From the NCBI GenBank assembly GCA_003996215.1, contig QJPP01000310.1, forward strand, positions 620,001-684,000: a DNA stretch of 64,000 bases, given 5' to 3'. This DNA is from Jaltomata sinuosa (Eukaryota; Streptophyta; Magnoliopsida; Solanales; Solanaceae). Under the pieces are notes generated by a model. It was not told the origin of the DNA. It did not search any database and worked only from the letters and a program-made list of their open reading frames with translations. Within the stretch, counting starts at the first letter, position 1, and the number at the start of each line of letters is the position of its first letter. The position numbers and the translations under genes were made by a program. This document shows positions 25,430 to 37,400 of this stretch, in pieces.

Positions 25430-27400
25430 TATACATATATCATTAACAACAAAATGATTTTGTTTGATCTGATTCTTAGGTGGAAAGAGGTTTGTTGATC
25501 AAGTCTCATCATGGCTATAACTTTATTAGAAAGAGAGCAAAAATCATGATAGATAGCTTGATTTTTTGAAACTTCACCCATGTTAGTTAAGTGATCAGTC
25601 ATTATGTTTTTTTGTCTACAAGTGTGGATCAAAATAAAATTTTCAATACTGAAGAGATGAATGATCTGCTCTAAAATGCGTTTCACATGTCAAGAAATCT
25701 TCATTTTGTTATTAATCACATTCATCATCAATTAGAAGTCAGTTTTCACAATTATGTTCAAAAAACTATTACCAATGCATAACTTCATTCCTTGCAAAAT
25801 GGCTCTAGCCTCAGCATTATTATTGCTAGAGTGGTCAATAATCTGCAAAATCAAGAATGAAAGCCTTGTATAATTTCTTAAGATATCACTAGCACTCGAG
25901 CTTCCAGATTTTTCTTTAGAAAATTCATAATTATTGAGTTTTAGAAATTTATTAGTAGGTTTGTTCCTCCAAACAACCTATCTAGTATTATCTTGATCAA
26001 ATTCTCAATATGATGATACAAATCATTCTAAGAAATATAAAAGGACAACATGCGCCAGTTAAAAAAAAAGTAGCATAAATATATATTTATAAGCTTAATA
26101 TACCTGTAAGCTATTCAAATGTTAACATATCTAGCATAACAATTACTGTTTCATGATTTTAACAAATAATTGTAGAAAGATATTGAAGAATGATTTTATG
26201 AACATGATTCTTATGATTAGACAACCACCATCACATGAAAACTTGTCTAATATTTTTATAATTGATAGTTACTTCATAACTATTATCAAAGTAAGTCCAA
26301 GCTTGCTTGACTATTAGGCTATCAAAAAAGATAGTTGATAATTTCATGACTATAATTACTATAACAAGAGCATATGGAGGAAAGATTCACCATAATCTTT
26401 TGCACATTATCATCAATGAAAAGCTTATTATAAAAAACTCTCAACATAAAAAGAAGACATTGAAAGAGAGTTATTTTTGTCAGATCATTTTAGCGGTGAA
26501 GAAAATATTATGTACTTCTTTATAAGTTATAACAATATGTCAAACAGTCTTATTAAAGAAAAGATCACGTGAAGTGATAATCTAAATAGGCCGATCATGC
26601 TTACCATCGTGAGTATCAATCTGAAGGATGATATTGATAAGATAATCAAGAAGGACAGGTCTGAGTTTAGTCATATTTCATTTATTATTGACAAAAAAAT
26701 CATACGGTTATCTTCTTAAGGCCTTTCTAGTTTTGTGCATACTTACAGTTTAATTGTCCCACCAAAATAAGGCTATGCTATTTTTAATATTTTATAAAAT
26801 AATTTTTACAATATTATTCTTGATATCCATCAGCCTTCTCCGATTATGAAACTGATCAAAGGATTATTTCCTAAAAATTGAAGGTATTCTCTTAAATTTT
26901 GGCTTCTAAACCTTTATTTGTTCTGAAATTTCACCATGCTTTAATTGAGAAGGCTTTACAAATATCTTGACATGGTCTAAAATCAATATCACTTTCAAAG
27001 TAAGATAATACAAGTCACCCCAAGCTTTTCAGTGATGCTTGTTGCTTACCTTCTTTTGTCCCTTTAAAACATTGCCAGTGATTCTCTCAATTATGATGAT
27101 CAGTTCTTGAAAGGACGTACGATAACCAACAGATGATAAAGAGAATTTACAAAATAGATTTGATTAATATAACTTTGTCCCTCATAAAATAATGACTTAC
27201 CTTGTCAACCCCTGAAGCCTATTGACGTATTTAAAAATTATTATTTTATTGAAATAAATAACTTTATTCTTTCCTGGATAAATAGGACATTCCATGTACT
27301 GCATAAAAAATTGAAGATGATTGAAATCAGAGATAAGTTTAGTTTCCCTCTATTATTATCAGACAAATTTGTTAATGCATAAAAGTCATATTTTTTTATC
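25430..27400 (-). pseudogene. LINE retrotransposon relic (C-terminal half, minus strand)
   Basis: Minus-strand translations give broken pieces typical of the plant LINE ORF2 C-terminus. At 27100-27300, 'CPIYPGK'-like and 'INRLQGL' pieces match the segment between the reverse transcriptase and the zinc-binding region. At 25429-25686, 'HTCRQKN..TDHLTNMG' and 'LRIR' match the end of the RNase H-like domain (HxxREGNxLADxLAN type). Many stops and frame changes occur between. The relic is old, has no visible poly(A) tail, and its borders are approximate. Confidence 0.6.
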
Positions 27401-27479
27401 GGGATAGGATATTACAAGACGAAAAATTGAATCCCCACCAACAAGGTGAAAGTTTAAATAGCCAATCAACCGAGCCACT

Positions 27480-27690
27480 AAGATTTCTCACTCATTTGGT
27501 AAGATTGTATAAGAATTAGGTAAGTTTTGACAATTCTCGTAAATTGTGGGGTTCTCATATTTATGAAAAAAAATACAACTTAAGAAATTTAAATTGCATG
27601 TTAAAATAAAATTTCAACTTCAGATTAATCTATTTCCAAATAATGATTTGAAAACATGTTCAAACGAGCCGTTAGCAGGCTTTGGCGATG
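27480..27690 (+). repeat. AT-rich repeat family R, right-end copy
   Basis: 'ctcatttggtaagattgtataag ... caaattgtg' and 'aaaatttcaacttcagattaatct' match 62010-62190. The copy ends 'aaacatgttcaaacgagcc', which inverted (GGCTCGTTTGAACATG) resembles the left end of the family (GTTTGGACATG). The family therefore probably is a MITE with such inverted ends. Confidence 0.5.
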
Positions 27691-27699
27691 CAACTTGGA

Positions 27700-28265
27700 G
27701 CTCCAATTTAAAATCAATGTGTGTTTATGTCATTTGAACAAAAATTTAACTTCAATTTGAAGTTTTGATTTTAAATCCAAAATCCTACTAAAAAGTAGGA
27801 TTTAAATTTCAATTTTATGATTTTAAATTTTTAAAAATTTAAACTTGACCCATAAGTTTGATATTTTATATATAAAAAAAGAACTCATAATTTCAAATTT
27901 TACAAAAAAAAATGACCCATATTGCTCGACGTGAAGAAATTATCTATACCATGTGTGAGAATTATATTTATACTAGTTACTACAATTGCTGATTTTTTAC
28001 AACAATGAATCTTTGTAAAATTATGTGTATTTCAAAGTTTGCATTAGCATGTAATCGCAAACATTTATTTATGAAAGAAATATATGAAAATATGTGATTT
28101 ATTAATGCGGTGCCTTAAGATATTTTTATACATTATTTATGAACTATGATTTACTCATTTGATAAGATTGTATAAGAGTTGGAGAAGTTTTGATAGTTTT
28201 CACAAATTGTGAAGTTTTCATGTTTATCAGAAAAAAATTACAATTTAAGAAATGCAAATTATATA
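27700..28265 (+). repeat. AT-rich repeat family R, long copy (left of the nest)
   Basis: Closely matches 61595-62130 in the same orientation: 'gtttgatattttata', 'ctcataattt.aaattttacaaaaaaaa', 'cttgtaaaattatgtgtatt', 'agcatgtaatc.caaacatttattta'. It lies about 550 bases before the LINE, and the partner copy begins right after the LINE's RNase H end. No coding capacity. Confidence 0.65.
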
Positions 28266-28683
28266 TTTTTTTAAAATCACCGTTCCTTATGACAATAGAA
28301 TTTGTAAAAGAGGGTTAAAGGCAAGTGGGTTAATGCCAAGATCGTGATTCAATACAAGAACGTGATTTTACAAAGGAAGAAGAAATGTACAAGTAGGAGA
28401 GAGGTCTTGAGGCCTCTTCAATGAGAATTCTAAGGGAAAAATAACAGAAAGAAAAAACTTTCAAAAATTTGTGATGCCTTCTATTCTCTACAAAGCCTCT
28501 TATTATAGGCCATAAAATTAAACTGTCGCTTTAATGTGAAATGACAACTCGCTTGATACTGAAAAGTTCTGACACATCTTTTAATGTTAATTGGAGCAAA
28601 TGAGCGTGCAATTCGAGGTTTATTGTTAGTCTCTTGACGGCTATTAATGATCGCATCTAGCTATAAGGTGGTCTTACCCAGGG
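28266..28683. other. Unassigned sequence ahead of the LINE
   Basis: Moderately AT-rich with no recognisable domain. It may be LINE 5' sequence too decayed to read, or host DNA. I see no RNA gene or inverted-repeat element here. Confidence 0.3.
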
Positions 28684-28760
28684 GAAGCCTCTCTCAGACA
28701 GTCTCCTCCGTGTGAAGCCTCTCTCAGACAGTCTCCTCCGTGTGAAGTCTCTCTCAGATG
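28684..28760 (+). repeat. 30-bp tandem duplication, 2.5 copies
   Basis: 'gaagcctctctcagacagtc' starts at 28684 and 28714, and a variant 'gaagtctctctcagat' starts at 28744. This is an exact 30-base period. The first two copies are identical. Confidence 0.8.
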
Positions 28761-28804
28761 CCTGGACGGATACCTATTTTACACGGGTAGATGTCTGAGA
28801 CTCT

Positions 28805-28998
28805 TACACAATATATCGGGGATGGCTTCTTTTGATTTCTCTGGGTTACCACAATTGTTCCTTTGTATTATTGTCAATCGTATCAAAAGATTTTTGCCTG
28901 ATATCATAGACCCAACGCAGTTCAACTTTCTCACAAACAGGCGAGCTTATGATAATGCTATCGTAGTCCATGAATTGTTGCACTACTTCAATCATACT
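28805..28998 (+). pseudogene. LINE reverse transcriptase, left part of an interrupted gene
   Basis: The plus-strand frame contains 'VNRIKRFLPDIIDPTQ', 'NRRAYDNAIVVHELLHYF', the classic plant LINE ORF2 segment at the start of the reverse transcriptase (family consensus LxNRLKxxLPxIIxxxQxAFxxGRxIxDNxxxxHE). A few expected residues are replaced and upstream sequence is not recognisable, so the gene is 5'-truncated or decayed. The frame is cut at ATACT (28994-28998) by LTR family A and resumes at 59487. Confidence 0.8.
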
Positions 28999-29004
28999 TG
29001 TCAC

Positions 29005-29924
29005 TAGGGTGTTCACGGATCGGTTTGGATCGATTTTTGATCAAAATCAAAACCAAATCAATTTAGTCGATTTTTAAATTTCTAAAACCAAATAAAAAAA
29101 TAACCGTCGATTTGGTTCGATTTGATTTGATTTTTCGGTTTATGATCCTAACTAATGATAAATTGATAATAATATAAAAAATGACAATAGCTAAAAGGCT
29201 TGCCTAGATACAAATCCTAATAACACCAACTAAGTAAATGTCTTTAACAAGCCTAACTTGTTTGGCATTGCAAACAATAATTTTATTTCTTGAATTTGTG
29301 AACCAAATACCAAAATAATAAGTTGTAGTAGTACCGTCTATAGGATAAAAATCACAAATAAATATTTTGTGGGGAAGCAACCACCAAAATAATGAGACAT
29401 TAGAATTTATAAGATTTTTTTTTTCTTTGTCAAAAAAAAATCCTATAAATTCTAATGCATTGATTAGTATTATGGAAAGAACTCCAAAATGCAATAATAA
29501 GCACTTGATTTGCTACGCATTATTTTAAAATTAAAATAAAAAGTGAGATCCTACGGTTAGAACTTAGACACCTAATGATTAAAGTGTTGGACGTGAAGTT
29601 GAGGATTATCGGGTTTGGGCTAAAGTGTCGGGCTTGATTAATTATGATATGCTAAAGTTAAGTTCATGATTAAAATATTATAAAATAATTATATTTTATT
29701 TATAAATAATATATAAATAACTATAAAATTTGTATATATAATTTATTGATTTGGTTCGGTTATTTTTGCGATTTTGTTTAGTAGAACCATAATCAAACCA
29801 AATAATATCGATTTTTAAAATTCAAAACCAAATCAAACCAAACCAAACCAAATGTCAGTTTTTTTAATCGATTTGGTTCGATTTGCGATTTAGTTTAATT
29901 TTTACCAAACCATGAACAACCCTA
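29005..29924 (+). mobile_element. Non-autonomous hAT element (920 bp)
   Basis: Ends TAGGGTGTTCACGG (left) and, inverted, TAGGGTTGTTCATGG (right) form terminal inverted repeats of hAT type. A perfect 8-bp target duplication CTTGTCAC flanks it (28997-29004 and 29925-29932), the size made by hAT transposases. Subterminal regions are full of 'aaccaaatcgaacc' motifs in opposing orientation, which suits transposase-binding arrays. No transposase frame is present. The insertion lies within the first bases of LTR family A. Confidence 0.88.
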
Positions 29925-31748
29925 CTTGTCACGCCCCGAGGCTACCCCTAGGCTACCCCTAGGCGTAACACGGGACTCAGAATCACAAGTGCCCCAAGTT
30001 AACCCTTGGCCATAGCATGACTTAAGCAAACATAGATAAACTTAGCGAAAGTATTAAACTGAAGAGATAAGCAAACAGAGTCATCAATAGATCAAGGTAT
30101 AAACACAATAGAATCCGAAGCCTCAAATACAGAATCTCGAACTATGTCTGAAAAGCCTCTAAACTGAATAATGAGTTGCTAGGACAAGACCCCAGCTAAC
30201 TCAGAAATCTGAAAGAAGAACATGATAGTAATAAGTCTAGCACTAGCCCTCGAATAATGAGGATTCACCAACAGAAGCTGGATCTTCGGCAATGTCTAGC
30301 CACGAGTCTGAGGGTAGGAACCTGTATCTGCATCATCAAAGGATGCAGCGCGAGAATATGCGTCAGTACTATAAGATATACCGAGTATGTGAGTTTATGC
30401 AATAACATGGTAAAAATATACTTAAAATATGCTTAAAACTGAGATCATGCACATCAAGAGAAAGCATGAGTAAATATCAAGATTTAAGCTTAAGAAATGA
30501 AATAGAAATCAAGTTCCAAAGTAGAGTATCATATAATTTCAAAGATTGAAAATAGTCATACGGGAGTTTCTCTTAACCGACATAAACCATTGTTGACACC
30601 CAATTTTGGCCCTCCTTTTTCCCATAATTAATTTTTATATGCTTCTTAATCCCGAGGACTTTTCCAAAATAATTTTCTTATTTTTATATTAATTTTTTAT
30701 AAATTTTGGCACCAATAATCATTTTTTAAAATGATTTCCTTTACTTTTTGTAATATTAATTACTAATAATATTGTATCTTATAAATCACCCCAAAAATAT
30801 TTTATAATTCATTCTTTTTAACAAGATATTGGTATAGTAACTTTTATTTCAAACTCTAAATGAAATTTTGTCGTATCGCTATAATATTTCCTAAATATTG
30901 TTCTATCGATTGAGGATTGCGATTACGCGTATCAAAATTATGTTTAAGTCAACTACATACGTATTTAAAAATTAATTGGGATGAAAGAAAGCATCGTTAA
31001 ATTAATTAAGTGGAAAAACGATTAGGGAAAATTACATTTTTTTCTACAAACTAATTCATTTACCAAGTTTTGGGCCAAATCCTTATTTGTTTCAGCCCAA
31101 ACCATCCCTAACCCACTACCCAACCACCCGACCCAGCCTAAACCATCCCTGACCCGGCCCAATTACCCTCAGCTAAACACACCCCAGACCCCCTTTTCTC
31201 TCCACTCTCTCACCCCCACTTCGTCCAAACAAACATACCCCTCACCCTCCCAACCGACCGACAGACCACCCCCCACCAAACCCTGCTGCCCGTCGCCCTC
31301 ACCACCAAAGACCCGCCGGATTTCGCTTCGTACCGGCGGGCAAACGGCGACAACACCCTCTCCCGTCACCTCACGTCGTCCTTTCCCATTTTCGGAGGTT
31401 TTACAACCTCGAAAAAGACCACCGCCGCTAGACCACCGGATAATGGCAAAATCCGGTGGTCTTCACCCTTCTCTCCTCCACCTTTACAGCCATCCTCTCA
31501 CCCTTTTTATCATCTCAAGAAACAGAGCTAAAAGCTCGCCCCACCGCCGGCTGCAGACCTCAGAAAAGAGGAAGAAATCGAGGACCCGTCGGATTCAAAG
31601 GGTTATCCGACGGGTACGAGCTTAGTCCGACGGGTCCGAGCTCTACACCTCCGACCCGTCACCTTCTCTTTCAAATCAGCCTGGAAAAAAAAAGGGTAGG
31701 CATCTTTTTCTTTTTCTCTGGTTTTCATCATTTCCTTCTGCAACTTGG

Positions 31749-31783
31749 CTTTCCAAGAATTCAAATTTTGAATTCTTGGAAAG
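31749..31783. promoter_or_regulatory. 35-base perfect palindrome upstream of the Ogre TATA box
   Basis: Seventeen bases (CTTTCCAAGAATTCAAA) are followed by one T and then their exact reverse complement. It ends 25 bases before the TATA box. The same perfect palindrome is in the other LTR at 54943-54977. It may bind a dimeric factor or form a hairpin in nascent RNA or cruciform DNA; function is not known. Confidence 0.7.
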
Positions 31784-31808
31784 AACCGTTGGAGCCCTCA
31801 ATTTCGGC

Positions 31809-31816
31809 TATAAAAG
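31809..31816 (+). promoter_or_regulatory. TATA box of the Ogre 5' LTR
   Basis: TATAAAAG followed by GAACCC, after a CT- and C-rich upstream region. It is conserved at 55003-55010 in the 3' LTR. It is the best candidate for the U3 promoter; the start of R would be about 30 bases downstream. Confidence 0.65.
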
Positions 31817-34800
31817 GAACCCTTGGGTTTCCATTATAGCCACGGAATGAATCACGAAAAATTGACGAAATTAATCACCAAGAAAATCCAGAAATCAGAA
31901 ACTAAAATCAACAGCTCACCAAAAATTGTTCTCTGGTTGTTCACTGTCGATTTGCATACACTCACTATTCATTTTGCTCCTGTGGTCTCGTTTGCTCTAT
32001 TCGGATAACCGGAGTCGGAGTCGGAAGAGCTAGTTTGAAACTCGACACTCGACGGCCTCAATCGCTGCCCAACACAAGGTAAATCCTATCCCGTCTTAAT
32101 TACGTTGGGTTTAATTTTTGTCAATTGTTTGTCATGTGCTTAGTCGGAATGATAGCTGGATGTTCTTTGGCATAAAAGTGTGAAATGAAATCAGTTTTTG
32201 GTCATTCTTGGTTTCTTTATTTACATTAAATTATGTGTTCGTAAAGTGTTTACGACTTGTGATTTAGCTTGAATAAACCCATTTAAGATTTCAAGAGTGG
32301 TTGGCCGTTTCTCATGAGATCGTAATAATGTTGATTTGAGCGTTCGAATATGGCCGTAGATGGTTAATAATGTCTCTGCCTGGTTTGGTATTTTCAAGAT
32401 ATTTTCTTTAGTATAAGAAAGGGCTATACAAGCTTTACCCTTTTAAATGTGAGCAACTGTATGTTTTTCATGTTCGCTAGTTTGCTTGATATGGTAGCAT
32501 GAATATGGAAGTAACAACTTGAGTTTAAATGTTGTTAACAAGCTAGAAAATCCACTGTTAAGGTAAGTCTTAATTGGCTCGAGTGGCTTCCTGCGTGGTT
32601 AAGTATTATGTCAACTTCATATGAGGCACTAACTAAGATAAAAGAATGATCCTAATTCGAGCTCATAATTACCGGTTATTTTTTAGTCTTGTTATTGTGA
32701 TTTAGTGTCTTTTACCCTTCAAACGCTCGTGTAAGTTTGGTGTGTGATTTTGATGGCGAAACGTGCAGTATGTTATTCCTCAAGTCTGGTTCTATTTGGA
32801 TATGTTTGTCAAATGATTTAGCATACTTGTGCAGCTTTTCTTTTTTGAGACCTTCCTTTCTTATAAAAATAATAAAAATTTATATAGATACTTTATTGTG
32901 TACTTTGTTTTCTAGTGATCGATTAGTGTTGAAGTTGTTTGTTTTACCCAAGATCGTTTGTTTGTAAAAAATGAAACAAAATATGGTTACATGTCGTCTT
33001 TCATACATGTTTGTGTATTTACCGAATAACATGTTTGTGTTCCTTATCCCTTTATTATTAAGTTTGGCATATTTCTACACTTTGTAAACTTTGTTATGCA
33101 AGTTACTAATTCTTATCATTTTTTTGTGTTTCATGTACACCCCGGAGAGCTGGAGTTCTCATTTGGAAACTCACTTTCGGCCCAATACATTTGGGTCGAA
33201 CAGCTATTAGGAACTATCGCAGTGTTCGGAGTCGCTCATTAGGAGACTAGTTCCTCCAAAGGAACTTAACATACTTAGTCCTTTATTTTCTATATGTTTT
33301 TTTCTTATTACTTGGATTTGTTTAACTAACCTTGTATATTTGGATAGGTGTTTTTCTTTGTGATTTTGATTAACGTTTATTCTCCGGTTTATAGTTTCGT
33401 GGATTACTTTATTTAGCTTAAAATTTTGAAAGTAAGTTTCCTTCACTTTTTTTTAGTTTAGGCAAATGTTTCGGGTTTCCCTTTTTAAATACTTTAAAAT
33501 TAGTGGTTAAACACTTTCAAAATAGTAATAATAAATGGTAAATAGTGCAGATTTTTAGGATTAATTAATTTAGGCTTTGTTTCAAGAAAAACTTGTTTCA
33601 AATAACTCGCGGTAGATTTTCAAAAATATTAATTAGCGATTCAATATATTTCAAACAAATATTTAGTCATTCTTAGGCCTTAGATTATAGAATGCTTTAT
33701 CTAATTTAGGCAAGCCTCCTTTATATTTATTAATAACCTATGTATTCTCTTATTCTAACCCCAATATTTTACAAATATTTTGGTTATACTCTATATCTAT
33801 TTTGAGATTTCAGATTTTAAAGCCTCAAAACACAAGGTATATATGTCATATGCTATCTACTACAAGGTATATATATTTATATTTTACTTACCCTTCTTCC
33901 TACTTAAATTATACATATATTATTTTATCACAATTACATTTACGTACATAATACTTTCTTTCATATTCAATGCATGTTCATTTTTTACCTTACGAATAAA
34001 AGTCTCCTTTACATGAAAACAAATAATTCTCGTTCTCTACTCAAGTTTTCAAATTGTTCTTTTACATGAAATATATTTACAAAACAAATATGATTTTCTC
34101 TTATATCTTTTTCTCTATTACCGGTATACTTATTTCTTATATACTTTTACTTATCCAAATCTTTTAAATAATAAACTTTCACATGATTTCCTATATATAT
34201 TTAAAATATACATACGTCATCTTTACTTTCTTTTTAATAAACATGTCATAAACTGTCCGAAACTTTAAGAACTACATATTTTTTACTTTACAAAAAGTAT
34301 TTGTATAAATAAATGTTTTCATTTTTTTTACATAGCTTTTAAGTATATATTCTTATAAATCATAAAGTTCTACATACTTTAATTATAATTACGATAAAAG
34401 TATTGCTATTAAACTTTCATATATTTTGACATGTACGTACATATGTTTCATCTTTTTACCATAAGCATATTTTATATTTTTGCCTATTGTAGTGGCATGT
34501 GTCATATACTTTGAGTTTTTCTTTAAATTAATAAAACATGTTTTTATCACCTTTTTAGCAAATAATTCAAAAAATAGTTTTTCCCAAATATGTTTCTAAA
34601 CTGAGTTTAAGGACTATCTTCGGATAGGCTCTGAAGGGTGCCTAACACCTTCCCTTCGAGTAACCAAAACTCTTACTCAGAATCTCAAACGTTTTCGCAG
34701 ACTAAAAACAGAGTTTTACATTAAAAATGGTTTCCTAAGTTTCCTAAAATTTAGGTGGCGACTCTAAACCCTTTTCCAAAACAAAGGCAGAAGAGCCGAA

Positions 34801-34842
34801 TGTTGCAGGCATATTTTGGCCAGTTCAAAATAGGGCGCGACA

Positions 34843-34865
34843 GAATGGCGACTCTGCTGGGGAAC
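34843..34865 (+). promoter_or_regulatory. Ogre primer-binding site
   Basis: Directly after the LTR, 'GAATGGCGACTCTGCTGGGGA' contains TGGCGACTCTGCTGGGGA. Its complement ends in CCA and matches the 3' end expected of a tRNA-Arg, the primer reported for Ogre elements. The exact tRNA isoacceptor is from memory and should be treated as likely rather than proven. Confidence 0.7.
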
Positions 34866-35434
34866 TAACTTATGTTTTTACCTTAGCATGCTTAGTTTAT
34901 GAATGTTATTTGGGATATTTGTTTATTTGCAGTACACTATTTGCTTTAATTACGTTTATATCGCTATTCGTTTGAAAGGACGCAAGCCAAATCCAAACTT
35001 GTGTTCCTTATTTGTTTGATAAACACTACTTGTTGCTGCTTTTTCACTTGCATTTCTCTATCGAGTCTTTGGCCGTTCACATTTCACACACTGTGGTACA
35101 CGCGGAGGGTTTTATGCCCTCCCAAACCTTCTTTTGGATTCCTTAGTTTCAGAGTCGGTGCAATTAGGTTAGTGTGCCGTCTCGCAGTTATTCAAGTCCA
35201 CTCTCAAATCTAGGAAAATACTCTTATTCTAGAAATAGGTCATGTTGCATAGCCTTAGGCAGGACGATCCTGGGGATTGACACTGCATTTAGGAAATCGC
35301 CCTTGTGTCAACGGGTTTTTCATAAAAACCCAACGACGTATACTTTGTGTGTGATTGATGTAAATGATCCAAACTAAAACACATGATGGATTTGGGATAA
35401 ACAAACTTATCATACCCTTTACCTTTTCTTTCAG

Positions 35435-36947
35435 ATGAATATCAATCAAAACTTGCCCAACATCCAAATGATTTTCTCAGCTTCCCATAACCTACAACGC
35501 TGGTGGAATAACATCAGGACTCTATATGGACACGAGATTTCCAAACACCTGGGATCTCTCACTGAGCTGTTGGACATCCAAGCCAATGAGATGCTAACAA
35601 AGTCGTTGATTGAATTTTGGAACCCGACCACCGCGACATTTCAGTTCTCTGACTTTGAAATCACGCCTACCTTGGAAGAGGTCAGTAGCCTAACAGATAT
35701 GGCGCTCGAAGGAAGAGAACAAGTATTGCCCTCAACCATGTCTGGAAGGAAATTTCTACACGCTTTGGGTCTAAAAGTCTTCCCGGCCCTTAGGAATGTA
35801 GAAAATAGATGCGTAGTTTTGAACTATCTCTTTCAGAGGTTCGGACGTCAAGAAAGCTATGATGGTTATCGACAGGAATTTGCTTGTAGCAGAGCAAAAT
35901 CGGAGAGAATCCGACCTGTGGCTTTTGCACTCGCTTTCTTAGGGATCATGGTATTTCCTAAGAAGATAGGCCGCATCAATATCAATTTGATGCCAGTAGT
36001 CCTTGCCCTGTTCAATGGCTCCAAAAAGTTAACATTATACCAATGATTTTGGCAGAATTATTCAGAGCTTTGTCCTCCTGCTCAAGAGGATATGATTGCT
36101 TTGGCGGATGCAATTTGCTACTACAAATTTGGGCCGTAGAGCATTTCTTCCAAAAAGAACAAGCCAACGATAACTTGGAAGGAGTCTGCAACAAGATGCA
36201 AAGCCACGAGCGTATGTTGAAATTTTGGAATGCACCGACAGGACGAGAAGGATGGCGGGTCTATCTAACGCATCTCACAGGAGATGCCATCCCATGGAAG
36301 CTCCCTTGGATCACTGGAAGAGCATTATTGAGGAGATATACCAGCTATTTTATTGAGTTGATCGGTTAGAAGGGATCCAACCATACGCTCCACTTAGAGT
36401 TCTGCGTCAATTTGGCATCAATCAGGATGTTCCTTTATGGTCCCACATAGAACCTGCGGAGGTCACTTACGGAAGAGAAATACCTTCGGCCAGGATTAGA
36501 AGATTGCAGGAATCATGGATGAATATAATATCCGCAGATATCGGACAAAGAAATTGGTGCACCTTGGAATATTATGCGTGGAAGGTAGAGGGAGGTTCCG
36601 TAATGCGACCAAGCTGGGAAAGGATCCCTGGTTTTATCGACTATGACATGGTGACTCAAGTCTCCAGGGAAATAATACCTCACATATATCTCATCGCCTC
36701 CATGCGTGAACAGATTATTCGGGGCTCAGTTAAAGATGAGATAACTTCGGACAGTCATGATGATATAAGAGAAAATCTAGGGGGAGAACTTGAAGATCAA
36801 TCTGAGTATGGATCTTTAGTGTTCCTGGAAGAAGATGATCCAGATTATCAGGAATGGCAGTTGAGAGAATGGGATCTCAGAGAATACCACCCAGGGCCTT
36901 ATTTGGACATATATGACGATAGTGATGACGGTCCTACGTGGCCCTAG
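35435..36947 (+). pseudogene. Ogre ORF1: plant-mobile-domain-like protein (frameshifted)
   Basis: Three overlapping or adjacent frames (35435-36046, 36043-36369, about 36370-36947) together read as one protein of about 500 residues. The N-terminal part has 'LIEFWNPTTATFQF' and 'TPTLEEVSSLTDM', like the aminotransferase-like plant mobile domain. The middle has 'GREGWRVYLTHLTGDAIPW'. The C-terminus is very acidic (DDSDDGP). Tat/Ogre elements are known to carry such an ORF before gag; its role in the element is unclear. Breaks: one frameshift in the A-rich run near 36030 and another near 36367. Confidence 0.75.
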
Positions 36948-37400
36948 ATTATCCTTTCCCATTGTACCCCTTTTTCATAATCCCTAAAGGTGCCTCACGG
37001 CCCATCCCTTTGTACGCCCTAGTGGCCATCCCATGTCTTTCATTTTCAGGCTCCCATCAGCCTATCTATTGTAAGCTTTCAAAGCCACATTTTGCTTAAT
37101 GAAAGTCATGTTTATCTCAAATCCTAAATGTGTTCAAAATAGATCATTTATTATCAAATTGTATGCAGCGTAGGCCTACCTCTGGCAAAACGAGGCTCCA
37201 TATTAGGACGCATTTTTGTGTGAATATCGCCAACTTGGCGTATATATTTGTTATACATTCCAACATTTCCCAAACTAACATAGTTTCCTTTTTCTTTCCT
37301 TTCTTTTCTTTGTGTTTATTATCATCCCCCCAAAGAAAGTTGATTTGTGTCGATTTGCAAACTGGCGGAATCGCAATACAACCTCCGATCTAAAGGAAAA

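Larger units (their letters stand above)
30591..34842 (+). repeat. 5' LTR of the Ogre
   Basis: 4252 bases, TG...CA ended. It contains a C-rich block (31100-31680), a 35-base perfect palindrome (31749-31783), a TATA box (31809-31816) and a long AT-rich 3' half. By eye I counted roughly 37 differences from the 3' LTR, about 0.9 percent. Short open frames repeated in both LTRs at equal offsets (for example 32737 and 55931) are not genes. Confidence 0.92.

Noticed and set aside
29204..29494. 96-codon minus-strand ORF in the hAT element as a possible transposase
   Set aside because: No hAT dimerisation or catalytic motif; AT-rich low-complexity codons in a non-autonomous element.
31169..32967. 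Short ORFs repeated identically at 31169, 31443, 32737 and at 54364, 54638, 55931
   Set aside because: They recur only because the two LTRs are near-identical copies; composition is LTR sequence and no domain is present.
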